Part shown: positions 32,304 through 42,794 of the stretch, piece by piece
How the letters are laid out: every line of letters starts with the position of its first letter
Numbering within the stretch: the first letter of the stretch is position 1
From: Polytrichum commune
Taxonomy: Eukaryota > Streptophyta > Polytrichopsida > Polytrichales > Polytrichaceae
NCBI GenBank assembly: GCA_950295325.1
Contig: OX485805.1
Location: 52,974,758-53,038,757, forward strand
Direction of reading: 5' to 3'
Length of the DNA: 64,000 nt
Notes under the pieces: generated by a model
Databases searched by the model: none
Seen by the model: the letters and a program-made list of their open reading frames with translations, nothing else
What the model was told of the DNA's origin: nothing
Made by a program: the position numbers and the translations under genes

Positions 32304-34376
32304 CTAAGAAGACCGGTGCTTCTTCGGAGCCGATCCCTCCTTTGAGTGACTCCCTAACCCGCTGACGGCGGATGAGCCCCCTGCCGGCGACGCCTTCTGC
32401 AGCCGTGTGAGCATCCTCCTCATGTTCGGAGACGGAGCAACCTCGTCCTCCGAATCCGCTGCCCTCTCGGTCCGTGGGGTAGCGGTCCCTGGTGTCCCGG
32501 AGACTGTCCCTGGGGTTCTGGAAGCTGTCCCCATCCGGATGCTTCGGACTGGAGAAGGATCGCTTCCGGTGCCCTGCTCCGGATTCCGTCCGCCCGAGAT
32601 CGAAGCCGTCCGCGGATCCTTGTTGGAGGCCGCCCTTGAGGGTAGCGGAGGAAAGGGACTCACCATTTGGCAGTCCCGCGGAGACGATGGCGAGGCGTGG
32701 TTCATAGGGGCCTTGCCCCTACTCGGAGTGGCCTCCCGATCGGAAGTCTGGTGCCGGATCGGCGTCCTAGCCCTATCCGGAGTCCGGGACCTATCCGAGT
32801 TCCGCGGAACAGGGGACTGGCCCCTTCCGGATCGGACCGACCCGGTGCTTTTCCGCCTCACCTGGGGAGAACGGACCCTTTCCGGAGCCCCTCCGGAACT
32901 ACCAGGCCGAGAGCCGCCTCCCTGTTGGCTGGGTCCTGCAGAGGACGGCGGATTCTGAACCAGGGCTACTTCACCAACCACCTCGTAGAGGGTTCCGGTT
33001 GGTGACCCTGGCGGACCCGGATAGAGCACCCTCCGCGGTGTTCCGCTTGGCGGGACCACCCTCTGGATTTCCGCCAGGAGATCCTTCATCGTCCGTGAAT
33101 ACTTCACGAGGATGGGGAGGGTCTGCCTGGCGCAAGTGGGTTCTCCGGACTCCATCATCCGGTCGTAGAGATGTGCCTTGTTCACGATCTCCGCCGGATG
33201 ACCCACCAGCTCCCGTATCCGGCTGAAGAGCACTGCCTGCTCCGCATGGTACTTCCGGATCTCCTCGCTCTTCTGACTCAGCTCCTGAGTCATGGCCGCT
33301 ACCTGTGCGGTGAGGTGGGCGTTCTCCGTCTTGGCCTGCTCCAGCTCCTTCCGGTCCGCCCTCTTTGCCAACTCCCGGAGAATGTTTCCGGGTCCGCAGT
33401 CGTCCAGAGCATGGTTCGCCCCCCTGACGATGTGCTCCAGTCGGTAATACTGGGTCTTGAGGTCCTCCATCCCCTCCTGGAACCGTTTGAACGGATTCTC
33501 CGGAAAGTCCCAAGCGGATAGATCCACATTTCGCCATGGGGTCTCCCGGCTGGGTCCGGCTTCCAGATGTTGGTGAGGGGGAGGAGGAGAGAGTGGCCTC
33601 GAGACGGTTGGCGGCGGGCTTCCGGGTGACGAAGGAGGTGCTTCCGGAAGAATAGGGTCGCTGGAGGTCTCCGTCTCGACGTCTCCGGCTTCCGGAAGCA
33701 GCTTGTAGGTGACCTCGTCCGCCGCTATCGTGAGAAGGTCCTCCTCCTCGGCCGTGATGCAGTCGAAATGCTGGTAGAGATGCAAAATGAAGGGGGAGAG
33801 GAAGGAGGGTTTCCGGCCAATATGGGGGAGGGCCCGCCCCACTATTTCCTGGATAATCAGCCCCCAGTTCACAGGCCGGACTCCGGACATGGCACCGAAC
33901 AGCGTGTTAGCCATGGTAAGGCTAATCCGCTTCGGCTTGTCCGGGTTAAGGATAGGTAGGAGGAATTCCAACACCCTCCTCTCTCTTAGGTTCCGGTAGT
34001 TCCCGGGGTGGAAGCCGTCCTTCGGATCCGCGTCCCCTCTAAATTTTCCGGCGAACAAGCCGTTGCGGCGGCCGGCCCATCCTTCTGTAATCCCCCGAGG
34101 AAACCCGTAGACCCTGTTCCAAATGTCCGGAGTCCAGTGTTCCGGATCTCTCCTCTTTGTCCCTAGCCACTGATTTCCTCTCTCAAACTTAAACTCTCGG
34201 AGGGTATCTTCGGCTCGGAGGTTCCACGGTTTGGCTAGCAACCCCGCGCAGCCCATAACCCGGAGATCCTCCGCGAGCTCCTGTAGCTCCCTATCCTCCC
34301 TCGGAATTGCAGGGAGGAGGGCTTTGAGCGGAACCGGGATAGGTTCCCTCTGATCCTCTTCCCGTGCTTCCGGCAT
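32304..34376 (-). CDS. 690-residue ORF of the TCCGGA-rich element, unknown function
   Basis: A long uninterrupted frame from ATG 34376 to TAG 32304. Residues about 1-235 form a conserved-looking globular domain (WNLRAEDTLREFKFERGNQW, DIWNRVYGFPRG, NGLFAGKFRGDADPKDGFHP, LPHIGRKPSFLSPFILHLYQ). Then come a Pro/Ser-rich linker, a predicted coiled coil (about 320-410, AKRADRKELEQAKTENAHLT), and a basic Ser/Arg/Pro-rich tail with GSVRSGRGQSP and RTPDRARTP repeats. I do not recognise the family; the layout is reminiscent of plant retroelement gag or extra-ORF proteins. TCCGGA words occur in both the coding and flanking sequence. No protease, reverse transcriptase or integrase is seen nearby. It may be a non-autonomous element's gene. 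Confidence 0.6.
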   Translation of the reverse strand: MPEAREEDQREPIPVPLKALLPAIPREDRELQELAEDLRVMGCAGLLAKPWNLRAEDTLREFKFERGNQWLGTKRRDPEHWTPDIWNRVYGFPRGITEGWAGRRNGLFAGKFRGDADPKDGFHPGNYRNLRERRVLEFLLPILNPDKPKRISLTMANTLFGAMSGVRPVNWGLIIQEIVGRALPHIGRKPSFLSPFILHLYQHFDCITAEEEDLLTIAADEVTYKLLPEAGDVETETSSDPILPEAPPSSPGSPPPTVSRPLSPPPPHQHLEAGPSRETPWRNVDLSAWDFPENPFKRFQEGMEDLKTQYYRLEHIVRGANHALDDCGPGNILRELAKRADRKELEQAKTENAHLTAQVAAMTQELSQKSEEIRKYHAEQAVLFSRIRELVGHPAEIVNKAHLYDRMMESGEPTCARQTLPILVKYSRTMKDLLAEIQRVVPPSGTPRRVLYPGPPGSPTGTLYEVVGEVALVQNPPSSAGPSQQGGGSRPGSSGGAPERVRSPQVRRKSTGSVRSGRGQSPVPRNSDRSRTPDRARTPIRHQTSDREATPSRGKAPMNHASPSSPRDCQMVSPFPPLPSRAASNKDPRTASISGGRNPEQGTGSDPSPVRSIRMGTASRTPGTVSGTPGTATPRTERAADSEDEVAPSPNMRRMLTRLQKASPAGGSSAVSGLGSHSKEGSAPKKHRSS

Positions 34377-35084
34377 TTTCCTCTTCTCTTAGTTTCCGGC
34401 TCGACCACGGAAACTCCCTCTCTTCCGGATTCCTTCCCTTCCGTCTAATTGCCACAGAGTCCCGGCAAGCCCACTGCCGGTGACTGAAAAGTGCAGAGTC
34501 CCAGCAATCCCACTGCTGGCGGCTCGAAAGAATTAACACCTCACCACTCGTTCTCTCAACAGGTTGCCTTTTTCAGAAAAAAGTGGGAGGGAGAAGGAAG
34601 GGACCCTTAAATATCCTTCCTCCCTCTTCCTTCCCCTGTTACCGTTTGGTTTAACGGAAAACGGTTACCAACCGTTTTCCGGCGGGTCTAACCAACGGTT
34701 TTATTAACATTTTTACCAACGGCTTTCTTTTCCCCCAACCGTCATAAGGCCCGTTATAACCGCCACTTCCGGGCCGTTGGGTAATCTTGGCGCGTCTGTT
34801 ACTTGGTCCGGACCAATGGTTTGGACCATGATTACATGGTCCGCCCATCCTATTTGACGGACCGGTCATAGTACTTATTTAGAGTCGTTTTATCGCACAA
34901 GGCGGGGTTAGAATACTCTATTTCCTAGTACAATTAATTTTAACCTAAAAGACCCTATTACTTTCAGATAAGCACGAAAAAATACGGAAATGGAACCCGT
35001 ATTTCCGTATTTCCGTCTTTCCGTCGAATTTGGATTCCCACAGATCGGAACGAAAAAATTGGCAAGAGTCATCCACATCGCAGG
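34377..35084. other. Leader/terminal region of TCCGGA-rich element
   Basis: The 5' side of the 690-residue ORF. It includes GGAAAACGGTTACCAACCGT and CCGTATTTCCGT-type short inverted words. No other gene is seen, and no clear TIR or LTR boundary could be fixed. Confidence 0.4.
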
Positions 35085-35210
35085 TGTGTTGGCCATGACC
35101 GATTCAAAGAACGCATGCATTCCGTTAATGATATGTACACACGAGGCACGGGCTACAGATCGAACGATAGATGAAGGTAATTCTAAACTCAACGATCCGT
35201 AGATGACCCT
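35085..35210. repeat. Right copy of direct repeat flanking the TCCGGA-rich block
   Basis: It shares CATTCC, TAATGAT, ACGAGGCACGGGCT-like blocks and GAAGGTAATTCTAAACTCAA with 13595-13695 in the same orientation. Confidence 0.5.
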
Positions 35211-36060
35211 AAACCCTAAGTGTGCCCAAAAGCAGAACATACAACACTCAGGAGTTTACCACTCCGAATTGTGGACCACTTGCGACCGGATGGAGTCCAT
35301 CCTGAGTCCACAAATGCGGCCTTTTTCGGACTCTACCAGATGAAGCCCACAACTTGCACTAATAGCTGCAGTTATTTGAATGACTTCGGTACACAATGAA
35401 CCTTCAAACATCTAGTAACACCCAAATCAACAGTTTTAACAAAAAAACAATTCCCTCAACACAAGAACACAATGTCTTTTCAACCACCAACAACCAACAT
35501 GTGAGTAGGATGGAGTATCCAAGCAGGTGGAGACATAACTAACCTTAGCAAGGTTGAGCACTCCCAGCGCTCAGAAGCGAGAAAAGATGGGTCTCGAGGC
35601 GCAGAAGACTGGAGTGCAGTGCAAAATTGTGTTTGCTGAAACCCTAAGTGCGATATGGATGGGATGAACGAGGAATCATATTCATCCTCCCAGATACTTC
35701 ACTACTATATACGCCACCACAACCACCAGTTTTGTTTTGATTGCACGAGCTTCAAGCACCACTTCAGGACAAACATCGAGAGCATCCGGGGATGAACGTG
35801 GAGGCTAAGGGCGAATCAGAGCGTGGAAACATGCGTAGTTGAGGGAAAGGATAGAATTCCCACATGCGTTTCACCCTGGTGTGGTCGACAAGGCCCTTCC
35901 CGTATTGGAGTTTTTCTGCAAAGCAGCACTCGGGAGATACCCTAAACCAGCCAGTGAAAGGCCTCAGAAAGGTTACATCTGCTCCATCCTCATGTAGTTT
36001 CCTCACACAGAATAGGTGTAGCTCGGTAATTGTGGATGCGTAAGTATTTACACTCAATCA
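35211..36060 (-). promoter_or_regulatory. Possible promoter and 5' UTR exon (minus strand) of the captured gene
   Basis: On the minus strand a TATATA element lies near 35707. It is followed by a CT-rich leader with AGGGTTTCAGC and GGAGTGCTCAACCTTGCTAA ending at a donor-like GTTAGT (about 35543-35550). This resembles the promoter and untranslated first exon of a plant gene, and its orientation matches the IFT20 fragment beyond the nested block. The link to IFT20 is speculative. No coding exon is recognised. Confidence 0.3.
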
Positions 36061-36971
36061 TTGCATATAGTTACTATGGTCCCTTGTTTGTCAAGTCAAA
36101 TACAGCCGGAAGAGGAAGTTCATGAGGTGGATATGTGCCAACTTGACTTTTCTGCACCATCCGTAACTACCCCAAATATGGTATTTAGTGTTTGATACAC
36201 TAAATACAAACTTAAACACTAAATATCACTAACCCCAAAAGAAATAAGCCCCATTAAATGTACAATCAAACCCTAAATATCAACTATGGCAATATGTGGA
36301 AGTTATGCACGAATTTGGTGTTAGTATGGACATGACATAATAGGATGGTAAAAACACTAAATATAATCAGACACTATTTAACATATTTAGTGTGCATTGT
36401 TTTCTCGAATTAGTGTAGGTTCCCATTATATCATACGGGTAAGTATGCTTATTTATTTGGGTGAGAAAAGATGCTCCCCGTAAAAGCTATACCAACACGT
36501 AACTCCAAGTAGTAGCCCCCACTAAGCCGACAATACAATGTACTCCAAGTTGTCCTAGTATTGTGGGGTACATGTATTTGTTACCCGTAATGAACATGAA
36601 TAAACATATGTACTACAAGAGAAACATCTTCTCTCATCTAAAATTCCTAATTTTTCTATCACCAACTCTCATTTATCTATGCGGGCACATCTACCTAATA
36701 TCTAGGTTTTGCAATGACTTCCTAGTTTATATCTACAAATTAAATCGCAAAATGGTAAGTATCTAATTAACTGATGAACTACTCTAATTATATGATTTTG
36801 GTTATCAAATTACATATAACTACATACAGTTGTTGTTCACTGTGTCAACTACATACAGTTATTACTTAACTACAGTTCTTGTTCACTGTGTCAAGTAATG
36901 ATAATCACTACATCAAGTAACGCTGTCCGTTTTAAGTAACGAGATTTTATTTGCTGAAATATAGATTCAAA
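36061..36971. other. Gene-free sequence before the right CACTA arm
   Basis: AT-rich, with several ACTAAATA/TTTAGTG words near 36180-36410 and CACTGTGTCAA plus ACTACATACAGTT repeats near 36820-36910 that belong to the CACTA subterminal repeat family. Confidence 0.4.
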
Positions 36972-37854
36972 ATGGATGGATCAGCAAGGCGCGCAATGTT
37001 GGACCTGGAGTTATGGAACTTGGAGGAAAAAGAAGCAGACAGACAAAGATTGGTTAAGTATCGATGCCCTTGTAGTATGTGTGCAGGGGGAAAGGTATTG
37101 TCTAGGGCAACCATACGAAAACATCTTCGTCGATACAAACGAGATCCCGCATTCACGAAATCCATATTGGTAAGTGTTATATTTGCGTTCATCGAATTCT
37201 ATTGTTTTGTAGTCCAATAACTTTAATTTTGATGTTGCAACGATTCCATTCGTGTAGGCACAAAGAAGACCTTTTGCTGAGGAAGCAGCTAAGGCGGCCA
37301 TGGAAGAGTTTTTTAAAGAGATGACAACCCCCACACCGTTTCATGAAAAGAATCTTTACACTAATGAGGAGCTGAAATTGATGAATTGGAGGGTTGACAA
37401 ATTCGATGGGCAGTGGTGTGATGCTCCCATACCAAAGTTTAGTACTTTCAACTTTCATGATAGAAAGTGGGAAGTGAAAATTTATGGGTTTTTGTTCATG
37501 GGTTGGGGTTTATTTGCAATGGATCCCGCAAAAGCAGGCGATATCCTTTTGCCATTTGTGGGGCCTCAATACACTCGGACAGAATACCGCAAGATGATCA
37601 GTCTTGTACCCCGCTTCAAAAGCTATGTCCTTAAAGCTGAGGATGACATTCACATCGACGGGAGAGTGGAAAGGGGCAATGTTGCAGGATTTATTAATAG
37701 CTCCATAGGGCGAGAGGAAATCGGCAATGTAGTGTGGGAGTATAGTTTGGCTCCAAAGCCTTGGAACAATGGCGAATGGGGTTTTGTTATGACCATTGCA
37801 TCAAGGGATATAGAAGTAGGAGAAGAGTTGTTTGCATATTACTCCGTGAATTAA
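36972..37854 (+). CDS. CACTA-borne zinc-finger/SET-domain protein
   Basis: Exon 1 (36972-37169, 66 codons, donor TTG|GTAAGT, phase 0) encodes a basic helix and CPCSMCAGGKVLSRATIRKH, like the transposase-associated zinc finger at the start of TNP2 proteins. Exon 2 (about 37259-37854, acceptor TCGTGTAG, phase 0, ends in TAA) encodes a SET-type domain: AGDILLPFVGPQYTRTEYRK, SYVLKAEDDIHIDGRVERGN, VAGFINSSIG and ASRDIEVGEELFAYYSVN. SET domains transfer methyl groups to lysines using S-adenosylmethionine. The usual NHS of motif RFxNHS is NSS here. The pre-SET Cys cluster is absent and the protein is short (about 264 residues). It precedes the transposase in the same orientation and may let the element modify chromatin. 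Activity is unproven. Confidence 0.72.
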
Positions 37855-38474
37855 AGTTGTGTTATTTTCTCTAAAATATGTCGATCACGCACTTCATTGC
37901 ATATTTGAATATCATCTTGCATTACTTGACCTAGTGAACCCCAACTGAATACACTTCAAAGGACCAGAACAGAACGTGTGAAGACAATTTAACCATCTGG
38001 ATTCCTCATAACTATACAAGGTTACTTTGCCGTCCCATGCAATGCAATCTTATTGTAGACACACATACCCGCTGAAAGTAATAAGGCATGTTGTGTTGGA
38101 GTGCTTTACTTGATGCAGTAATTTGCAATACTAGACACAGTGAACAAGTACTGAATGAAGTTGAAAGTGTCAGAAGAGAACATGTGGAAGTAATGGTTCC
38201 TCTCGATTTGTCGTAAACATACAAGGTTTTTGAATCACTCAATGTAATGGAATCTTGTTCCTGATGCATTTACATATTCAACACCAGGAGGCTTCCTGTG
38301 CTGGATAGTAAGATGTAGCGTAACAAATTACTTGTCGTAGTGAATATCAAAGTAATGATTGTGAAAGGAATAGAAGAGAACATGTGCGTAAAATGTAACC
38401 CACTAGATTCAACATGTCTCACATTGAGTTACTAAGAGTAAATGAGTTGTTTCTTGTTGTTGATGCACATACAG
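37855..38474. repeat. CACTA subterminal-type repeats between SET and transposase exons
   Basis: Gene-free, with repeated ACTTGACCTAGTGAA, AATGGTTCCTC, GAAGAGAACATGTG and TTACTT words. Two diverged copies of a block of about 130 bp lie near 38005-38130 and 38190-38320. It ends at the acceptor ACATACAG of the transposase exon. Confidence 0.5.
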
Positions 38475-41400
38475 GAGGTCAACAACGACATCTACACTGC
38501 TAATCGTGACATATGGAATGTGATACAAGAAGGGAGCTACATGACGGTAGAAGCAAACAATGATACGGGAAGAGATGTAGATGGAGATTTATTACCAGAA
38601 ACAAATTTCGAAGCAGTGGAAGATAGCAGGGAGGGAGTGGAGGTAATTCGGATGGTGAACGAGTGTTTCAAGAGGTATGATGGATTGCCCGGACACGCAA
38701 ACACCACATCACGCAATGAGGGCATGGAGGAAGAAGACGAAGGAAGACAACAAGACGAGGACGAGATGGCCAACATAGAAGTACCTTTACTTGAAGAGAG
38801 CAATGAAGAAAATGACGATAGTATGGAGGAATTATTGAAAGAAGCGAGAACTCCGCTCTTCAAGGATAGCCCCACCAACCGCTTGCAAGCTATCCTAATG
38901 CTCCTCAATGTATGCAACATTTTTGGAGTACCAAACGCATGTGTGGACGAGTTGCTCAAGTTGCTTAAACATGATCTACTCCCCAAAGAGAACACTTGCC
39001 CTCCTTCACATTACGAGGCCAAGAAATTGGTGAGGAAGTTGGGTTTAAGCTACAACACTATTCATGCGTGCAAGAATGGTCATTGTTTGTTCAGGAATGA
39101 ATTGAAGGACGCGAAAGAGTGTCCCCAATGCAAAGAATCGCGGTATATTCCCGGTAGTGAGAGCATTCCAGTGAAAGTGTTGCGACATTTTCCTCTTATA
39201 CCTCGGTTGCTCAGAATGTACCGTTGCAAACGCCTGGCCGAGCTTATGACGTGGCATGTGGAGGGAAAAAGCAATGACAACAAAGTGAGATCGATAGTGG
39301 ATTCAAAGGCATGGAAACACGTGGACGCAAGGTGGCCGGACTTTGCGAAGGAGCCAAGAAACCTACGTTTGGCTCTAGCTTTGGATGGTGTCAATCCATT
39401 TTCCAACCAGTCTTTAAGTCATTCAACATGGCCAGTGGTATTGTTAAACTACAATTTACCACCATGGCTAGTTACGAAACGGTTTTTTGTGATGTTAACC
39501 CTAATCATTCCCGGAAAAGAAAGTGTGAAAGAGGAGAATATCCATGTGTATTTAGCACCCCTTATAGAGGAGCTTCAAAGGTTGTGGAAAGGGGTGATGG
39601 CAACAGATGGATATGTTTTGGAGAAGGCGAGTTCAAGTGAGGGGAGTATTTATTCCACAAACCCAAATTTCAACCTTCGTGCGATTCTCATGTGGAGCAT
39701 ACATGACTTTCCGGCGTATGGGTTGTTTGCCGGACAAGTAACGAAGGGGTATAGGGGTTGTCCCCCATGTGGGCCACATGTGTCAACGAGGAGGTCCAAG
39801 TCGTTGGGGAAGAATGTTTACCTCGGTCATCGTCGTTACTTGGCAATGCACCATCCGTATAGACGATTAAAAAATAGTTTTGATGGAGAAGAGGATCACC
39901 GAGGTTCTTCGCGGGTAATGTTTGCACATGATCAATTGCGGTTTGCAAAACAAAGAGGAGATTGGTTGGCAAGCTCGACCGAAAACAAAGAAGGAGACAA
40001 ACTGGATCCAATCCACGAGCATAGAGTGAAGAGAAAGAATGCACTCTTTGCATTACCATATTGGAAGGTACAAACTAGCGACTTTTGTTTTACTTTGCGA
40101 AGTAATGCATGTCTATTAACAGTAAAAACACTTTACCGTTAGCGGTAATGCATAATGACTGTAGAAAGTAAGGGTTCACTTATAAATGCATTTTTATTAT
40201 TACTCCAATACTTATACAAGTAATGGTATAGTCATATCGGACAACCATTGTTTCAACATTTTGCAACAGTTTATTATATGACATTTGACAGCCAGTGCAC
40301 TTACCCAAATTTTGTGTGCACCAACAGGGCCTTCTTATACGCAATACGTTGGATGTAATGCACTGCGAGAAGAACATAACAGAAAGTCTTATGAAAACCA
40401 TATTTGGGGAGAAGGATACACTGAAGGTTCGCATGGATTTACAGGAAGCCAACATACGGCCGCATTTGTGGCCCATACCGGGGAGAAAACCAGGAAGCCT
40501 CACTTTGCCACAAGCCCTATATGTGCTCACAAAGAACGAGAAGGAGGTATTTGTGGATGTTGTGCGGCAATTGAAAACTCCAACCCACTATGTGGGCCAA
40601 TTGCGGAAAAATGTTAACGTGGATGGGACATTGAAAGGATTGAAATCCCACGATTACCATGTCCTTATGCAACAAGTTTTGCCCCTTTGTGTACGCACAA
40701 TCATGAGAAAAGAGGTGCGTATATACATAATAAGATTAAGCCGCATATTCAAACGGATATGCGCTAAAACCATCAATCCGTTGGAAATGAGTAACTTGAG
40801 AGAGGATACGGCTATTACTTTGTGCATGCTTGAAAAAGAGTTTCCACCGGCATTTTTTGATGTCATGACGCACCTTTTGGTGCACTTGATTGAGGAATTA
40901 GATATTTGCGGGCCTATACATGTCCGTTGGATGTATCCTATGGAAAGGTATTTAAAGATATTAAAGGGTTATGTTCGAAATCAAAATAGACCCGAAGCTA
41001 GTATGGCCGAAGGATATGCAATAGATGAGGCACTTGGCTTTTGCACGGAGTACATGACGTCATATTCTATTACAAGTCGCAGGGTATGGGACGACAAAGA
41101 GGATCCTACAATGAACGACGAAATATTGGAAGGTGTTGGACGACCAAGGATACTAACCCCAAGATACACGATTGGATCCATGAATTTGTGGTAAATAATG
41201 TGGCCCCCTTGGAGTCGTGGAGAGAGTAAGTTACTTTATGACTATTGTTCATGGCGGTAACATTATATTCCAGGCACAATGATATGTTAATGGCATGCAC
41301 ATTATAATGTCACTAGTCATACTAGCCAATAACTATACGTAGTAAGCATCTGTGACTCGAAAAAGTGAATAATTATGGAAATGACATATATTTATTACTT

Positions 41401-42379
41401 GACATCGTGATATCTACTTTACTATGTAAAGTAATGTTAACAAAAACCTTTGGAATTTGAAAGACAACACAATATTGTGTTTTTCTGCAGGCGTCACACC
41501 GCAAGTATGACACAGCGCAAATTGGATCGTGAGGAATATCGAAGGAAGAAACGTAATGGCAGGATTGTCTATCCCGAAAATCTCCAAGATGAGCCATTTC
41601 ACAATAGGTTCAAGTTCGAGGTTTCACGTGCCAAAACGGCGGGAGAGGAGATTGATGAAGATGTATTGGTCTTGTCTCTTCCACCCTCTAGCCAAGCAAC
41701 ATCTTACCGCTCCATGTATGCTTTTGGAAACCATATCCGTGTGCGAAGTGCAGAGAGGACATTGACAACATGCGACTATGGCGTGGCCGCCACCTTCTCC
41801 CAAAATTGTCGATCAAGTGTACGTGCCAAGAACATGAAGGCGGCGAACTTAGAGTATGTGGGATGGGTGGAGGAAATATTGGCCGTAGACTATGGTCGAT
41901 ATGAATTGGTTGTGTTGTATTATAATTGGGTGATGGCAAATATTGTTGGGCACAATGCCACCATGAAGCGAGATGAGTATGGATTTAACCTAGTGAATTT
42001 TGATAGGTTGGTACCATTATCTGCCGAATCTTTCGCATTTCCACTCCATGTTGAACAAGTTTTTTTTGCAGATAATTTGAACAATCATAGATGGAAGGTG
42101 GTTCTACGGAAAGAGCCAAGGGGAGCAAGAGTTGTTTCCAACAAAGACTATATGCCGGACATAGGTTGCCTATCTCTAGGCAACGTTGAAGAGCATTGTG
42201 GATTGGTGCCCGCATATTTAGAGAACGATGCAACACCAACTGACCCAATTTTAGATAAGGTTGTGGTTTTAAACAACAACGAAGTGGTTGTAACTTTGAA
42301 CACAAATGAGCATGAATCTCCTTTTGAAGATGAGGATGACTTTGGAATTGAAGAAGATAGAAATGTTCAAATAGATTAA
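38475..42379 (+). pseudogene. TNP2-type CACTA transposase (TNP2/DUF4218/DUF4216), probable single frameshift
   Basis: Exons: 38475-40067 (acceptor ACATACAG, donor AAG|GTACAA), 40328-41225 (acceptor CCAACAG, donor GA|GTAAGT), and 41491-42379 (acceptor CTGCAG, stop TAA). The first has an acidic N-terminus, CKNGHCLFRNELKDAKECPQ (zinc-binding) and the TNP2 core (LRLALALDGVNPFSNQSLSH, LTLIIPGKESVKEENIHVYL). The second gives NTLDVMHCEKNI and the DUF4218 region (LEKEFPPAFFDVMTHLLVHL, YPMERYLKILKGYVRNQNRP). The third has DUF4216 features (ILAVDYGRYELVVLYYNWV, NFDRLVPLSAESFAFPLHVE). The second exon changes frame near 41150: IHDWIHEFVVNNVAPLESWR continues in another frame and splices in phase to exon 3. 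The element is otherwise well preserved. The upstream zinc-finger exon (36972-37169) is phase-compatible with this gene too. Confidence 0.82.
41300..41450. repeat. Intronic copy of the CACTA subterminal unit (right arm)
   Basis: TACGTAGTAAGCATCTGTGA, then TTATTACTTGACATCGTGAT and CTTTACTATGTAAAGTAATG. This matches the left-arm units at 4690-4830, 5010-5155 and 7905-8040. It lies in the last transposase intron. Confidence 0.6.
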
Positions 42380-42738
42380 ATTAGATTTTGTTAGTTATGT
42401 AGAAATGCCTCACTGTATATAAATATGTGCATTCCATTATGAATTCTAAAAATAGACGCCCATTTTTTGTGAGTACTCAGTCTAAACCCTTGAAACATAT
42501 GACAATCTAACCTGATAATCTTTCCAAATCGACCACTTCACTACCCACAGTAATGCACGTTCCATTGGGCGTTCCCAAACATGTTCACACGTGCGTTCCC
42601 AACTGAATTGTTGTCCCATTTTACCACCATGACTCCTCAAAGTAAATTCGGACATTGAATGAACATGATTGAATTTCGTGCATTCCCCCAATCACTCTAC
42701 ATAGTAGTAAAAGACATGTAGTGAAGTGGGTGTTGGAA

Positions 42739-42762
42739 TAAAAGACGTCTTCTGTAGTAGTG
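42739..42762 (-). repeat. CACTA right terminal inverted repeat
   Basis: The plus strand reads TAAAAGACGTCTTCTGTAGT and then AGTG, the inverted copy of the left end with one mismatch. TTG follows immediately at 42763-42765. Confidence 0.95.
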
Positions 42763-42794
42763 TTGGCAAAACTTTTTCAAACCTTTGGCATAAA

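Larger units (their letters stand above)
4218..42762 (+). mobile_element. 38.5-kb CACTA (En/Spm-type) transposon with nested cargo
   Basis: The left end reads CACTACTACAGAACACGTCT and the right end is its inverted copy; the 24-bp TIRs differ at one base. TTG flanks both ends (4215-4217 and 42763-42765), the 3-bp duplication expected of CACTA elements. Inside, on divergent arms, are a TNPA/Transposase_24/DUF8039-like gene (minus, 5.5-9.7 kb) and a TNP2/DUF4218/DUF4216 transposase (plus, 38.5-42.4 kb), both CACTA hallmarks. A zinc-finger/SET gene precedes the transposase. The middle holds an IFT20 fragment and a nested TCCGGA-rich block containing a second transposon. Subterminal repeats are shared between the arms. 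The well-matched ends and duplication suggest a fairly recent insertion, although the transposase has at least one frameshift. Confidence 0.92.

Noticed and set aside
32304-34376. Retrotransposon gag assignment for the 690-residue ORF
   Set aside because: No zinc knuckle, protease, reverse transcriptase or integrase is seen; left as unknown.
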